A stretch of 64,000 nt of DNA from Lachnoanaerobaculum orale (GCF_003862485.1 NZ_RRCM01000001.1:1359374-1423373), one strand, 5' to 3'; shown: positions 29,419-38,175, counted from the first letter of the stretch. Made by a program: numbers and translations. The notes: generated by a model from the letters alone, not told the origin.

Positions 29419-30252
29419 TTAAGATTTATTTTTTGCCGCTATCACAAGATGCTCTGCCAGTACGGATGTCGTCACCGCTCCCACACCTTTCGGAACAGGT
29501 GTAGCCATAGCCGCATTGACTACATTGGATAAATCCACATCGCCACAGAGCTTACCGTCCACAAAGTTGATTCCCACATCAATGACAATTGCATTATCTC
29601 CTATATACTCTTCATTTATCATCTTTGCCCTACCTACAGCCACTATCAGTACATCGGCATTTTTACAGACTTCTTTCAGATTTTTTGTCTTTGAGTGGCA
29701 GATTGTAACCGTAGCATTTTTACTGAGTGCCATCATAGCCACAGGCTTACCTATAACCATGCTTCTACCCACTACAACAACATTTTTACCCTCAAGCTCT
29801 ATATTATTGCTCTCAATAATCTTCATTACAGCCTTAGCGGTACACGGTGCAAATCCTTCCTTCTCACCTGCAAAAATCTTTGCTATATTCTTGTATGAAA
29901 TACCGTCAAGGTCCTTTTTTTCATCCAGCGCGTCAATTACCTTTTTTTCATCTATATGCTTTGGAAGAGGTCTGAAAAGAAGTATTCCGTCAATATTTTT
30001 ATCGGCATTTATCTTTTTAAATTCATCCAAAAACTCATCCGATGAGATACTTTCATCAAACTCAAATACCTTGGTATTCAATGAGAGCGACTCCATCTTT
30101 TTGATTGCACCCTTCTCATATGAAAGGTCTGCAGGATTTGCTCCGATTCTTACTATGCCGAGAGTGGGAGTATATCCGTTTAAACTTTTTTTCATACTTT
30201 CAATCTCTTCTTTTATAACATTTGCAGTATCCGCTCCATATAGTAAAATCAT
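29419..30252 (-). CDS. folD: Methylenetetrahydrofolate dehydrogenase/cyclohydrolase
   Basis: Bifunctional one-carbon enzyme that oxidises methylene-THF to methenyl-THF and hydrolyses it to 10-formyl-THF. The substrate region has SYEKGAIKKM with the catalytic Lys. DGILLFRPLPKHI and the NADP-binding VVVGRSMVIGKPVAMM follow, and VGAVTTSVLAEH closes the protein. The 277 aa length is normal. QLPLP is replaced by FRPLP, a clostridial variant. Its ATG overlaps the end of fchA by four bases, and the pair forms a methenyl-THF-handling module. Confidence 0.96.
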   Translation of the reverse strand: MILLYGADTANVIKEEIESMKKSLNGYTPTLGIVRIGANPADLSYEKGAIKKMESLSLNTKVFEFDESISSDEFLDEFKKINADKNIDGILLFRPLPKHIDEKKVIDALDEKKDLDGISYKNIAKIFAGEKEGFAPCTAKAVMKIIESNNIELEGKNVVVVGRSMVIGKPVAMMALSKNATVTICHSKTKNLKEVCKNADVLIVAVGRAKMINEEYIGDNAIVIDVGINFVDGKLCGDVDLSNVVNAAMATPVPKGVGAVTTSVLAEHLVIAAKNKS

Positions 30253-30878
30253 AAAAGTACCTCCAAAACTGTTCTGTATATAATATCGGACTTTTCCATG
30301 GTGCTTTCAAGCAACTCGCTTGCCTCATCCAAAAGCTCTCCGGCAAGTTTTCTGTCTTTCATATATTTTAAGTTTATAATCACATTCATCATAGCTCCGC
30401 TTACTGCACTTCTAAGCAAACTTACAGCCACTCCGGCATCGGAAACTGCAAGCTTTGAGCCGTTTTTGGCCAAAAACTCAATGTCCGACAACATCTCTCC
30501 CGCTTCTTTCATAACCTCAAGCGGCGCCATGGCTGCATCGTATAAAAGCTTTTCCATGTTCTTTTCATGCTCCGCCCTCTCTATTTCATCCTTAGGCTTA
30601 AAACCGTAAGCTTGTGAAAGCGGATAAAAGACCTCTGCATCCTTATCGGCCAGCTTTATAAAGCTCTTTATATGAGAATTCATACTCTCAAGTATTTTCT
30701 TTACATCATCTTCCACTGCAATATAGCTTTTTTTTCCTACAGTCAGATTGCAGACCATACTTGACAGTGCGGCAGATAATGCACCTGCAACGGCACTTGC
30801 ACCGCCTCCACCGGGCACAGGTGCTTTTGACGCCAACTCTTTTAAATATTCATCTATCTTATAACTTCCTGTATTCAT
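30249..30878 (-). CDS. fchA: Cyclodeaminase/cyclohydrolase family protein
   Basis: All-helical enzyme of the formiminotransferase-cyclodeaminase family (209 aa). It converts formimino- or methenyl-THF in one-carbon metabolism. The PVPGGGGASAVAGALSAALS segment near residue 20 is the family signature for folate binding. The start is ATG 30878, whose AAAGG lies nine bases upstream and which overlaps the preceding stop as TAATG. Alternative in-frame starts at 30896 (GTG) and 30887 fit the ribosome site less well. The four-base overlap with folD supports joint function. Confidence 0.9.
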   Translation of the reverse strand: MNTGSYKIDEYLKELASKAPVPGGGGASAVAGALSAALSSMVCNLTVGKKSYIAVEDDVKKILESMNSHIKSFIKLADKDAEVFYPLSQAYGFKPKDEIERAEHEKNMEKLLYDAAMAPLEVMKEAGEMLSDIEFLAKNGSKLAVSDAGVAVSLLRSAVSGAMMNVIINLKYMKDRKLAGELLDEASELLESTMEKSDIIYRTVLEVLL

Positions 30879-31219
30879 TATGTCCATCCTTTCCACACAT
30901 CAGGTGTATACCCTACAGTCGCTTCTTTACCATTTCTTACTATAGGCAGTTTAAGTACCTGCTGATTCTCTAAAATCTTAGGGATTTTGTCTTCTTGTGA
31001 AAGATATTTTATCAGTGTCAAAGTCTCACTGTCTTTGCACTTTTCATCCAGCATATTTTCAAATCCGCCTACAGCCTGCATAACTGAATTAAACTCCCCT
31101 TTTGAAAGTCCCTTTTCCTTCATATCCACAAGCTGAAACTTTATATTTCTCTCTTTAAAAAATCTTACAGCCTTCTTCGTATCTGAAGACTTATTGGTAC
31201 CAAATATTTGTATGTTCAT
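30878..31219 (-). CDS. ArsC/Spx-family protein lacking the catalytic cysteine
   Basis: Small thioredoxin-fold protein of the ArsC/Spx/YffB family (113 aa). The fold is indicated by MNIQIFGTNKSSDTKKAVRF at the start, RNIKFQLVDMKEKGLSKGEF, and the cis-Pro region LKLPIVRNGKEATVGYTPDV near the end. The position that normally holds the redox Cys (Cys-x-x-Cys in Spx, one Cys in ArsC and YffB) reads KSSD, so no thiol is available there. It cannot act as a normal arsenate reductase. A binding or regulatory role is possible. It overlaps fchA. Confidence 0.82.
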   Translation of the reverse strand: MNIQIFGTNKSSDTKKAVRFFKERNIKFQLVDMKEKGLSKGEFNSVMQAVGGFENMLDEKCKDSETLTLIKYLSQEDKIPKILENQQVLKLPIVRNGKEATVGYTPDVWKGWT

Positions 31220-31250
31220 ATTTTCTCCAAAATACTAATAAGAAAGACCC

Positions 31251-32135
31251 TTATTTGGGTCTTGTCTTTATCTTTTTCTTATTTAACCATAAAAGCAGTC
31301 CTATATATGCTGCATAAACAATACGCAATCTGCCTTTAAATGAAATATCCACTTCTATAATCTCATCGTAAAACATCGGTATAATCTTAAAATCATCCTT
31401 ATAGAGCGGATAAAATACAGCCAAAATTTCAAGCACCTGACCTGTAACGGAAGGATCCTCAAATCCGAACTTAAAGTAACCTACTATTTTTTTAGGCAGT
31501 ACATGAACTATAATCTTTTTTGTCTTTTCAAGCATCTTCATAAAGATAAGCTTGTTTTCTTCATTTGTAATAATATAGTGAATATCTTTCACCTTTTCCA
31601 AAATTTTTTCAGGTAAATTCTTATTCTTATTATCCTTCTTTTTATCTTTGGCTTTTTTTACAGCCTTTGTGTGCTTTTTTTCCTGCTTGTTAAGCTCATC
31701 TGCTTTAACAGGCAGTATGTTTTCAGTATCTTTTTTATGTTTTTTTATATTATCGCCTTTTAAAGAAGCACTTTTCTCTTCACTGTTTTCTTTCTTTAAT
31801 AAACTTTTTTCTTCAGTTTCTTTTTCAAAAGTATCTTTATTATCAGATTTTACCTTTTGCTCATCCTTTGAATCTTCCTTGTTGGAAAATACTGTAAAAA
31901 ACCAAGCCACCTTGGCACTTATATCAAGCTCTTCCTTAAACTTAAGTGAGATATTCAGGAATTTGAAAAACCATGTAACACTCAAATCTATATCAGGTGT
32001 CTTTTTAAAATAAATCTTGCCCCTATATCTTACCGGGATAAAAAGCACCATCAAAACAATAAGCAGTGCGAGGGCAATCAGAGCGAGTATGATAATACCG
32101 ATAACTTTTAATATAGTAAGTAATACGCCTATCAT
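31251..32135 (-). CDS. DUF2953 membrane-anchored protein with Lys-rich linker
   Basis: A 294 aa protein of the DUF2953 family, which is widespread in spore-forming and related Firmicutes. One strong N-terminal helix (residues 5-31) is followed by VMFIPVRYRGKIYFKK-type beta region, then a long Lys/Glu-rich, low-complexity linker (about 85-165). The C-terminal part holds YFKFGFEDPSVTGQVLEIL and ends LLLWLNKKKIKTRPK. Function is not established. It overlaps the upstream 103-aa gene by four bases (ATGA). Confidence 0.75.
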   Translation of the reverse strand: MIGVLLTILKVIGIIILALIALALLIVLMVLFIPVRYRGKIYFKKTPDIDLSVTWFFKFLNISLKFKEELDISAKVAWFFTVFSNKEDSKDEQKVKSDNKDTFEKETEEKSLLKKENSEEKSASLKGDNIKKHKKDTENILPVKADELNKQEKKHTKAVKKAKDKKKDNKNKNLPEKILEKVKDIHYIITNEENKLIFMKMLEKTKKIIVHVLPKKIVGYFKFGFEDPSVTGQVLEILAVFYPLYKDDFKIIPMFYDEIIEVDISFKGRLRIVYAAYIGLLLWLNKKKIKTRPK

Positions 32136-32443
32136 CCTTCCTCCAATTTTAAAAAACTGTGATATTCAAAATCACCTCTTGTTTTATAGGTATCTTCAAC
32201 TATCTTTGAAATAAGCTCGATTCCGGATTTCTTGCCTAAAGCAAGACCGACTATATAAACATTTGTATCCTTATAGTTGTTTAAAAAAACGGCATTATGC
32301 ACCAGTGTAAGCTTGTCTTCTCCTTCAAGAAATACAACCAGATGTAATAAAAAAGAGGTTTTATTAAACTTTAAGGATCTCACATATTTTCTATAGTCAT
32401 TCTTTATATCCGAAGACAGATATAAATTTTTTGAAAATACCAT
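32132..32443 (-). CDS. Conserved-looking hypothetical protein, 103 aa
   Basis: Not recognised. The 103-residue protein is soluble by composition and has no signal peptide. The central segment LVHNAVFLNNYKDTNVYIVG is hydrophobic with strands, and a basic-acidic C-terminal half (GKKSGIELISKIVEDTYKT) looks helical. It is not obviously related to any family I know. The four-base overlap with the DUF2953 gene and the position after cinA suggest a real gene translated with its neighbours. A ribosome site is not strong. Confidence 0.5.
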   Translation of the reverse strand: MVFSKNLYLSSDIKNDYRKYVRSLKFNKTSFLLHLVVFLEGEDKLTLVHNAVFLNNYKDTNVYIVGLALGKKSGIELISKIVEDTYKTRGDFEYHSFLKLEEG

Positions 32444-32467
32444 ATATACCTCACTTAAATAAAGTCC

Positions 32468-33196
32468 CTAAGAAAAATACTCCAAAATGCACTTTCTAAG
32501 CAATCCCAGTGCAGAGATAACGGTCTGCTCCCTGACATTTGCTCTGTCGCCTGTGAATCTGAACTCTTCTACATGGACATTGTTCTTTACACATACTCCG
32601 ATATACACCAATCCTACAGGTTTTTGTGCAGTACCTCCGTCAGGTCCGGCAATGCCTGTTACCGATATACTTACATCACTGTCCGCTTCAAGAGCCGCAC
32701 CAAGTGCCATCTCTCTTGCAGTCTGAGCACTTACGGCACCGTATTTTTTCAGTGTTGCCTTATTTACTCCCAAAGTTTTTCTTTTGGCCTTGTTTGTATA
32801 TGTAATGAATCCCTCTTTGTATACATCAGACACTCCCGGAACATTTATTATCCTTCCTGCCAAAAGTCCGCCTGTACACGACTCGGCGGTAGATATGGTA
32901 AGTTCATTCTTTTCAAGCAAACTTACCACACTCATCTCAAGAGACTTTTTCTCCTTAGTAGAATAAATATAGTTTCGAAGTCTTTTCTTTATTTCTTTTG
33001 AAACAGGTCTTATAATGTCCTTTGCCTCATCTTCGGTATCGGCATCTGCTGTAAGTATTATATAAGTTTTAGAATCAAAAGGCTTTATTTCAATATCCAA
33101 ATCTTCATTGTCCATTAAGTCTGAAATATCGGCTCTTATTTCCTTTTCAGTTATTCCAATGAGTTTTATCGTTTTATTTCTTGTAATTGTATCCAT
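32468..33196 (-). CDS. CinA C-terminal-type amidohydrolase
   Basis: Nicotinamide-nucleotide amidohydrolase domain (PncC/CinA-C family) that deamidates NMN to nicotinate mononucleotide. STAESCTGGLLAGRIINVPG near residue 103, the SVTGIAGPDGGTAQKPVG segment and YIGVC are typical. The first 80 residues resemble the small linker domain found in full CinA, but the large N-terminal MoCF-like ADP-ribose pyrophosphatase domain is absent. At 242 aa it is between the short and full forms. It is next to pgsA, as in many Firmicutes (rimO-pgsA-cinA). Confidence 0.88.
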   Translation of the reverse strand: MDTITRNKTIKLIGITEKEIRADISDLMDNEDLDIEIKPFDSKTYIILTADADTEDEAKDIIRPVSKEIKKRLRNYIYSTKEKKSLEMSVVSLLEKNELTISTAESCTGGLLAGRIINVPGVSDVYKEGFITYTNKAKRKTLGVNKATLKKYGAVSAQTAREMALGAALEADSDVSISVTGIAGPDGGTAQKPVGLVYIGVCVKNNVHVEEFRFTGDRANVREQTVISALGLLRKCILEYFS

Positions 33197-33218
33197 TTTG
33201 TCTCCTTTATAAATACAT

Positions 33219-33758
33219 CTATTTACTGCTCATTATAACACTCTTATTCTTAATAATATACTCACATAGTGAAAATACTGTAAGGAAAAGCATCAGTACA
33301 ATAAAAATATTTGTTACAATACTTAGCTGCGGCAAATTGATAATAAGTAAAATAACGGTAATCATCTGCACAACAGTCTTTAACTTGCCTGACATTGCGG
33401 CCGCTATAACAACACCGTTATCCGATGCTACAAGCCTGATACCGCTTATAATAAACTCTCTTGCTATAACTATCAGCACTACTACAGAACTCAACTGTCT
33501 AAGTTCCACAAAGCAAATAAGTCCCGAACATACAAGTACCTTGTCCGCCAGAGGATCCATAAACTTACCGAAGTCTGTAATAAGATTATACTTTCTTGCA
33601 ATCATGCCGTCCAGAGTGTCTGTAATCGCCGCAACTGCAAATATAATCAAGGCGACAATCCTGAAGTTGTAATCCTCACCGCCTTTATATAACAGGCTTG
33701 CCACAAAAAACGGTATCAATAATACTCTCAAAACTGTCAGTTTGTTAGGCAAATTCAT
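33219..33758 (-). CDS. pgsA: CDP-diacylglycerol-glycerol-3-phosphate 3-phosphatidyltransferase
   Basis: Makes phosphatidylglycerol phosphate, the first committed step to phosphatidylglycerol and cardiolipin. Four to five membrane helices surround the CDP-alcohol phosphotransferase motif D-x2-DG-x2-AR-x8-G-x3-D-x3-D, seen as TLDGMIARK followed by TDFGKFMDPLADK. The 179 aa length is normal. It overlaps rimO by four bases. Confidence 0.95.
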   Translation of the reverse strand: MNLPNKLTVLRVLLIPFFVASLLYKGGEDYNFRIVALIIFAVAAITDTLDGMIARKYNLITDFGKFMDPLADKVLVCSGLICFVELRQLSSVVVLIVIAREFIISGIRLVASDNGVVIAAAMSGKLKTVVQMITVILLIINLPQLSIVTNIFIVLMLFLTVFSLCEYIIKNKSVIMSSK

Positions 33759-35077
33759 AATGCATCTCCTATCAAATCATACTCTGATGAGCCTGTGATA
33801 AGCACATCACAAAAATCTCCGGACATATACTCTCTGTCAGTGTTTACAAACACATATCCGTCCACTCCCGGCACATCCATATATGTTCTTCCTAAATATA
33901 CATTCTCTTCGGGAAGTTTGCCTTCAATAAGTACCTTGAATGTCTTTCCTATCTTTTCTTCAAGATTTTTTTGTGAGATTTCCTGCTGAACTCTCATTAT
34001 TCTGTCTCTTCTGGCTTCCTTTTCATCCTCATCTATCTGATTGTCAAACCCTGCCGCAACGGTATCTTCCTCTTCACTGTATGTAAAGACTCCCAGTCTT
34101 TCAAATTTCATCTGCTTTATAAAATCAACTACAGTATTGACATCTTCCTCAGTTTCACCCGGAAAACCTGCTATAATTGTGGTTCTAAGAGTAATATCCG
34201 GTATATTTTTTCTAAGCTTACCTATAATATTTACCAAGTCGTCATGTGTAGTTCTTCTTGCCATTCTTCTGAGTATATTGTCGGAAGCGTGCTGTATCGG
34301 AATATCCAGATATTTACATACCTTATCCTCTTTTGCTATCACATCTATCAGTTCATCTGTAATCTCTTCAGGATAGCAATAAAGTATTCTTATCCACTCG
34401 ATACCGTCTATCTTGTCAAGTTCCTTTAAAAGCTTCGGCAAAGTCTTCTCTTTGTAGAGGTCGACTCCATATAAAGTAGTCTCCTGTGCAACCAAAATAA
34501 GCTCCTTGATGCCTTGTGAAGCAAGATCCTTTGCCTGTGTTATAAGGTCCTCAAGCGGATAACTTCTGTAATTACCTCTAAGTGAAGGTATAATACAGTA
34601 GGTACAATTCTTATTACATCCTTCTGCAATCTTTAGATATGCATAGTATCCGCCTGTAGAATTTTTTCTCTTTTTTGAAATTGACGGCAATCTGTCAAGA
34701 TCCAAAAACTCATTCTTTATCTCACCGCCAAGCACATCTTCCACAGTTTCAACAATCTTATCAAAACTTGAAGTACCAAGCAGTGCGTCCACCTCAGGAA
34801 TCTCTTTTATTATCTCATCCTTATATCTTTGTGCGAGACATCCTGTAACTATAAGTGCCTTAAGATTACCTTCTTCTTTCAGTCTTGCGGCTTCAAGAAT
34901 AGCATTGATACTCTCTTCCTTTGCAGACTGTATAAAGCCGCAGGTATTTATTATCATTACCTCAGCTTCTTCGTCAATATCTGTATATTCAAAACCTTTT
35001 TCGTTCATCAGACCCAGCATCATCTCCGAGTCAACCGTATTTTTGTCACATCCAAGTGACACCATAGACATTTTCAT
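33755..35077 (-). CDS. rimO: Ribosomal protein S12 methylthiotransferase
   Basis: Radical SAM methylthiotransferase that adds a beta-methylthio group to Asp88 (E. coli number) of ribosomal protein S12. The N-terminal UPF0004 domain has MVSLGCDKNTVDSE and NTCGFIQSAKEES with cluster Cys. The radical SAM core has EGCNKNCTYCIIPSLRGNYR. The C-terminal TRAM domain includes IGKTFKVLIEG. The 440 aa length is normal. The RimO subgroup is favoured by SLGCDKN over the MiaB form. It starts the rimO-pgsA-cinA run. Confidence 0.96.
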   Translation of the reverse strand: MKMSMVSLGCDKNTVDSEMMLGLMNEKGFEYTDIDEEAEVMIINTCGFIQSAKEESINAILEAARLKEEGNLKALIVTGCLAQRYKDEIIKEIPEVDALLGTSSFDKIVETVEDVLGGEIKNEFLDLDRLPSISKKRKNSTGGYYAYLKIAEGCNKNCTYCIIPSLRGNYRSYPLEDLITQAKDLASQGIKELILVAQETTLYGVDLYKEKTLPKLLKELDKIDGIEWIRILYCYPEEITDELIDVIAKEDKVCKYLDIPIQHASDNILRRMARRTTHDDLVNIIGKLRKNIPDITLRTTIIAGFPGETEEDVNTVVDFIKQMKFERLGVFTYSEEEDTVAAGFDNQIDEDEKEARRDRIMRVQQEISQKNLEEKIGKTFKVLIEGKLPEENVYLGRTYMDVPGVDGYVFVNTDREYMSGDFCDVLITGSSEYDLIGDAL

Positions 35078-35098
35078 AAAAACCTTTCAAAAACTAAT

Positions 35099-35123
35099 AA
35101 AAAGCCATCATGAAAATGATGGC
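35099..35123 (-). terminator. Rho-independent terminator after rpoZ
   Basis: Minus-strand perfect stem GCCATCAT/ATGATGGC with a TTTC loop, followed by a T-run. It separates yicC-gmk-rpoZ from rimO. Confidence 0.85.
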
Positions 35124-35138
35124 ACATTAAAATGATTC

Positions 35139-35384
35139 TTAAGCTTCGTTATTAGGATCATCGTTTGTTATTCTGACTTTTTGCTCAAACAGCTCCTCAA
35201 CGGCAATAGAAAGAGGCTTCTTACCGTCAGCCTTCACCTCAGGTATCTCACCGTCAATGATTTGTCTGGCTCTCTTTGCACTGGCAATAACTATTGAATA
35301 TCTGCTCTGTACTACAGGTGCCTCTCCCGGATCTACATCTGAGTTTGCAACATTGATAAGTTCACTATATGATGGGTGTAACAT
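35139..35384 (-). CDS. rpoZ: RNA polymerase omega subunit
   Basis: Small subunit that helps assemble RNA polymerase by holding beta-prime (81 aa). It opens MLHPSYSELINVANSDVDPG and carries SRYSIVIASAKRARQII, the conserved omega core, followed by KPLSIAVEELFEQKVRI. It starts one base after the gmk stop, the usual gmk-rpoZ arrangement. Confidence 0.93.
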   Translation of the reverse strand: MLHPSYSELINVANSDVDPGEAPVVQSRYSIVIASAKRARQIIDGEIPEVKADGKKPLSIAVEELFEQKVRITNDDPNNEA

Positions 35385-36017
35385 TTATTTTTCCTCCAAA
35401 AACATTGTCTTTAAGTCTTTTTCTATCTTTTCTATAAAATCTTTGCTGTCCACTTTTAAGTTACCGTGGCTCTCAATGATATGATTTAATTCTCTAACCG
35501 CTCTTTCCAAGTCGTCATTTATAAGTATATAGTCATACTTACTCATACAACCCGCTTCCCAAGCGGCCTGCTTCAGTCTCGCCTTTATATCTTTCTCACA
35601 TTCGGTTCCGCGGTTAACAAGCCTGTCCTTTAGGGTATTTGCATCAGGCGGAGTTATAAAAATAAGCATTGCATCAGGATAGTTTTCCTTGACCTTCAGT
35701 GCTCCCTGCACCTCTATCTCAAGTATAACATTTTTTCCGCTCTTTCTTTGCTCTAAAACATAATCCCTCGGTGTTCCGTAGTAGTTATTACAAAACATTG
35801 CATACTCTATAAGCTCATCACCTGAAATAAGTTTTTCAAACTCTTCTTTGCTTCTAAAAAAATACTCTCTGCCTTCTTTTTCTCCTTTTCTGGGAGACCT
35901 TGTAGTGGCAGAAATCGACAAGGCATAATTATCATATTCTGACATAAGTTTTTTCATCAGAGTACCTTTCCCTGAACCTGAAAAACCTGATACAACAACT
36001 AATATTCCGTCAGCCAT
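35385..36017 (-). CDS. gmk: Guanylate kinase
   Basis: Phosphorylates GMP to GDP. The P-loop is VVSGFSGSGKGTLMKKL, the GMP-binding region is ISATTRSPRKGEKEGREYFF, and ILEIEVQGALKVKENYPDA and the RGTECEKDIKARL lid helix follow. The 210 aa length is normal. It is directly joined to rpoZ and follows yicC by seven bases. Confidence 0.97.
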   Translation of the reverse strand: MADGILVVVSGFSGSGKGTLMKKLMSEYDNYALSISATTRSPRKGEKEGREYFFRSKEEFEKLISGDELIEYAMFCNNYYGTPRDYVLEQRKSGKNVILEIEVQGALKVKENYPDAMLIFITPPDANTLKDRLVNRGTECEKDIKARLKQAAWEAGCMSKYDYILINDDLERAVRELNHIIESHGNLKVDSKDFIEKIEKDLKTMFLEEK

Positions 36018-36024
36018 ACTCCCT

Positions 36025-36903
36025 CTATTCTATGTTTTGAATTTGTTCTCTTATTTTCTCTATTTCTGTTTTAAGTATTATAGCATAGTTAGCTATATTT
36101 AGGTCTGTAGATTTAGAAAGAATGGTGTTGGCTTCTCTGTTCATCTCCTGAGCAAGGAAATCAAGTTTTCTACCTATACCGGTATCCAATTTCATTTCAT
36201 CATTCATAGCCTTTATATGGCTGAAAAGTCTTACAACTTCCTCATCTACACATATCTTATCTGCAAACAAAGTCACCTCCGTTGCGATTCTGTTCTCCTC
36301 AATACTTGCTCCGCTCAAAAGCTCATTTACCTTTAAGGTAAGCTTACTCTTATACTCTTCCAAAACTTGCGGATATCTTTCCTTGATATTATCTGCGGTA
36401 TCTGTCAAAAGCTCAAGCTTTGAATTTATATCTGTAAAGAGTTTCTCACCCTCCGACTCTCTGGTACCTAAGAACACTTTACAAGCCTCTTCCAATACTT
36501 TAAAGAGTTGACTCTTTACCTTGTCCTCATCAAGCTTAGGTTCATCAATACTGATAACATCGGGAAGATTTAAAAGATGTGACACTTTCAAATCATCAAC
36601 TATTTTATACTCTTTACAAAGTTCCAATCCTATATCAAGGTATTTCTTTACAATATTTTTATTCAGATATACTCCGCTTGCCTTGTCCTTAAAATCCAGA
36701 TAATTTATAAAAAGGTCCACTTTTCCCCTTGAGACATATTTTTTTATAATATTTCTTATCTCAGCTTCAAAGGGAAAAAATCTTCTCGGCATTTTTATAT
36801 TCAAATCCAGATATCTGTGGTTCACAGACTTAATCTCTACAGACAATTTATAATCATCAGTTATCTCTTCGGCTCTTCCAAAGCCTGTCATACTCTTTAT
36901 CAA
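36025..36903 (-). CDS. YicC/YloC family endoribonuclease
   Basis: Endoribonuclease family implicated in RNA turnover (292 aa). The N-terminus MIKSMTGFGRAE is diagnostic, and SVNHRYLDLNIKMPRRFFPF follows. The C-terminus has the DUF1732 segment KLDFLAQEMNREANTI...STDLN with EIEKIREQIQNIE. The order yicC-gmk-rpoZ is classical in Firmicutes, although the usual small extracellular-matrix regulator gene between yicC and gmk is missing here. Confidence 0.93.
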   Translation of the reverse strand: MIKSMTGFGRAEEITDDYKLSVEIKSVNHRYLDLNIKMPRRFFPFEAEIRNIIKKYVSRGKVDLFINYLDFKDKASGVYLNKNIVKKYLDIGLELCKEYKIVDDLKVSHLLNLPDVISIDEPKLDEDKVKSQLFKVLEEACKVFLGTRESEGEKLFTDINSKLELLTDTADNIKERYPQVLEEYKSKLTLKVNELLSGASIEENRIATEVTLFADKICVDEEVVRLFSHIKAMNDEMKLDTGIGRKLDFLAQEMNREANTILSKSTDLNIANYAIILKTEIEKIREQIQNIE

Positions 36904-37037
36904 TGTTTCATCTCCATTCAGTTTATGACATTTGCATTTGATTATACTTTTTTATTTCGGTCAAGTCAAGGAAGGGGGACAAACTTATTTATTTCATAGG
37001 GTGAAAAGTTTATTTCCGGTATTCATCATTGAAATAG

Positions 37038-37069
37038 AAAAAGACAGGATTTTTTCAAACCCTATCTTT
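37038..37069 (-). terminator. Hairpin terminator after the Rpn remnant
   Basis: Minus-strand AAAGATAGG/CCTGTCTTT with one G-T pair and a 12-base A-rich loop, followed by a T-run. Confidence 0.65.
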
Positions 37070-37120
37070 TTAAAAACAGATATAATTATTAAAGATTTTG
37101 CATATCACAAATTTAAGCAA

Positions 37121-37393
37121 CTATATAAGCTTATACTCTCTCAACAATACTTTTCTGTACTCCCTATCTTCGCTTGCCTTAAGAATCTTTTCTATATTTC
37201 CTTCTCTTGCCAAAATACCGCTTAGTTTAGACACTATATCTTCACCTTGCTCTACACCAAGTATCCTGCCTTCTTCTCTACCTTCTTCCCTACCGATCAA
37301 AATGCCCTTTTTAACTCCGATTTCCTCTATTTTATCCAATGCCTCACACATTGCCACATTCCTCCATAGAAACTTTATTCTTACCGCCCACAT
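37121..37393 (-). pseudogene. C-terminal remnant of an Rpn-family nuclease/transposase gene
   Basis: A 90-codon fragment matching only the C-terminus of Rpn (PD-(D/E)XK recombination-promoting nuclease) proteins. MCEALDKIEEIGVKKG leads into repeated (E)EGR units, GREEGREEGRILGVEQGE, and a helical end. The nuclease domain is absent. The first 14 residues after the in-frame ATG at 37393 (WAVRIKFLWRN) have no ribosome site. A GGAGG nine bases before the second ATG (MCEALD) could in theory allow expression of the tail. A fuller relative is at 49184-49981. Confidence 0.65.
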
Positions 37394-37450
37394 TGACGTC
37401 TCGAAGGAAAAGTATATATTGCAATAAACTGCCTCCTTTTACCGCAAATG

Positions 37451-38026
37451 TCATCTAAAGATAATATACATAAATCCGCAAATGAATACAGTGATGAACA
37501 CCGTAAACAGTACCGATAGAATTTTTTGATATGGGCGCTTTGCATTTTCTTCTATTTGCTTTAATTCATCTAATCTTTTGCCTTCTGTAAATGCCACAAT
37601 TTCCTTATAGCTTTGAATATTATGATTTTTCTTGATTTGCTCTATTTTGATTGCAAAAATCATTGCACTCAGCCACAAGCCAAAACAGGGAATAATGGCA
37701 TAAAACCCGATGAATTTAAGTAGTGGGAAAAGTGCTCCCACTGATAACAAGAATAAAATTAGCATCATTAGAGAATACAACTTCGTCTTCTTAACTTCTT
37801 CTGAATTAATTTCAACCTTCATCTGCTCAACATCTCCTTTAATTAAATTATCAACAGATACTTCCAAGACTTCACTCAATAAGATAATGCTGCTAATGTC
37901 CGGATAACTTTTGTCATTCTCCCAATTGGAAATAGTTTGTCTTGAAACAAATATTCTTTCCGCAAGATTATCCTGAGTGAGTGATTTCTCATTTCTTTAA
38001 TATTTAATTTTTTTACCAAGTTCCAA
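37451..38026 (-). pseudogene. XRE-family HTH regulator with membrane domain, broken by a stop codon
   Basis: From a TTG start at 38026 with GGAGG eight bases upstream, the frame reads L-E-L-G-K-K-I-K-Y, then TAA (37999-37997), then RNEKSLTQDNLAERIFVSRQ and TISNWENDKSYPDISSIILL. This is a clear Cro/CI-type HTH. After the HTH come a linker (DNLIKGDVEQMK) and three or so membrane helices (LMMLILFLLSVGALFPLL, then IGFYAIIPCFGLWLSAMIFA, and one near the C-terminus). A single T-to-A change (TTA Leu to TAA) would explain the break, since Leu is expected there. The rest of the frame is intact, so the damage is recent or a sequencing error. Confidence 0.75.
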
Positions 38027-38152
38027 AATTCATACCTCCTTTCATGAAAATAGTATTGGAGATGTTGTTTCTTTTCTATCAAATAGTCTTTACAATCTTA
38101 GGCATTTGCTTGTCAAAATCCTTTTACCTTGTTATGTTTTCGTTTTCTAAAC

Positions 38153-38173
38153 AGTGCAAGCGTAACTTGCACT
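38153..38173 (-). terminator. Inverted repeat after the YhcG-family gene
   Basis: Perfect 8-bp arms AGTGCAAG/CTTGCACT with a five-base loop, starting three bases beyond the stop. There is no proper T-run on the minus strand, so it may be a weak terminator or a processing signal. Confidence 0.45.
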
Positions 38174-38175
38174 AT

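Noticed and set aside
29516-30283. Plus-strand frame of 255 codons across folD
   Set aside because: Antisense to folD with matched codon phase; no start site or recognisable domain.
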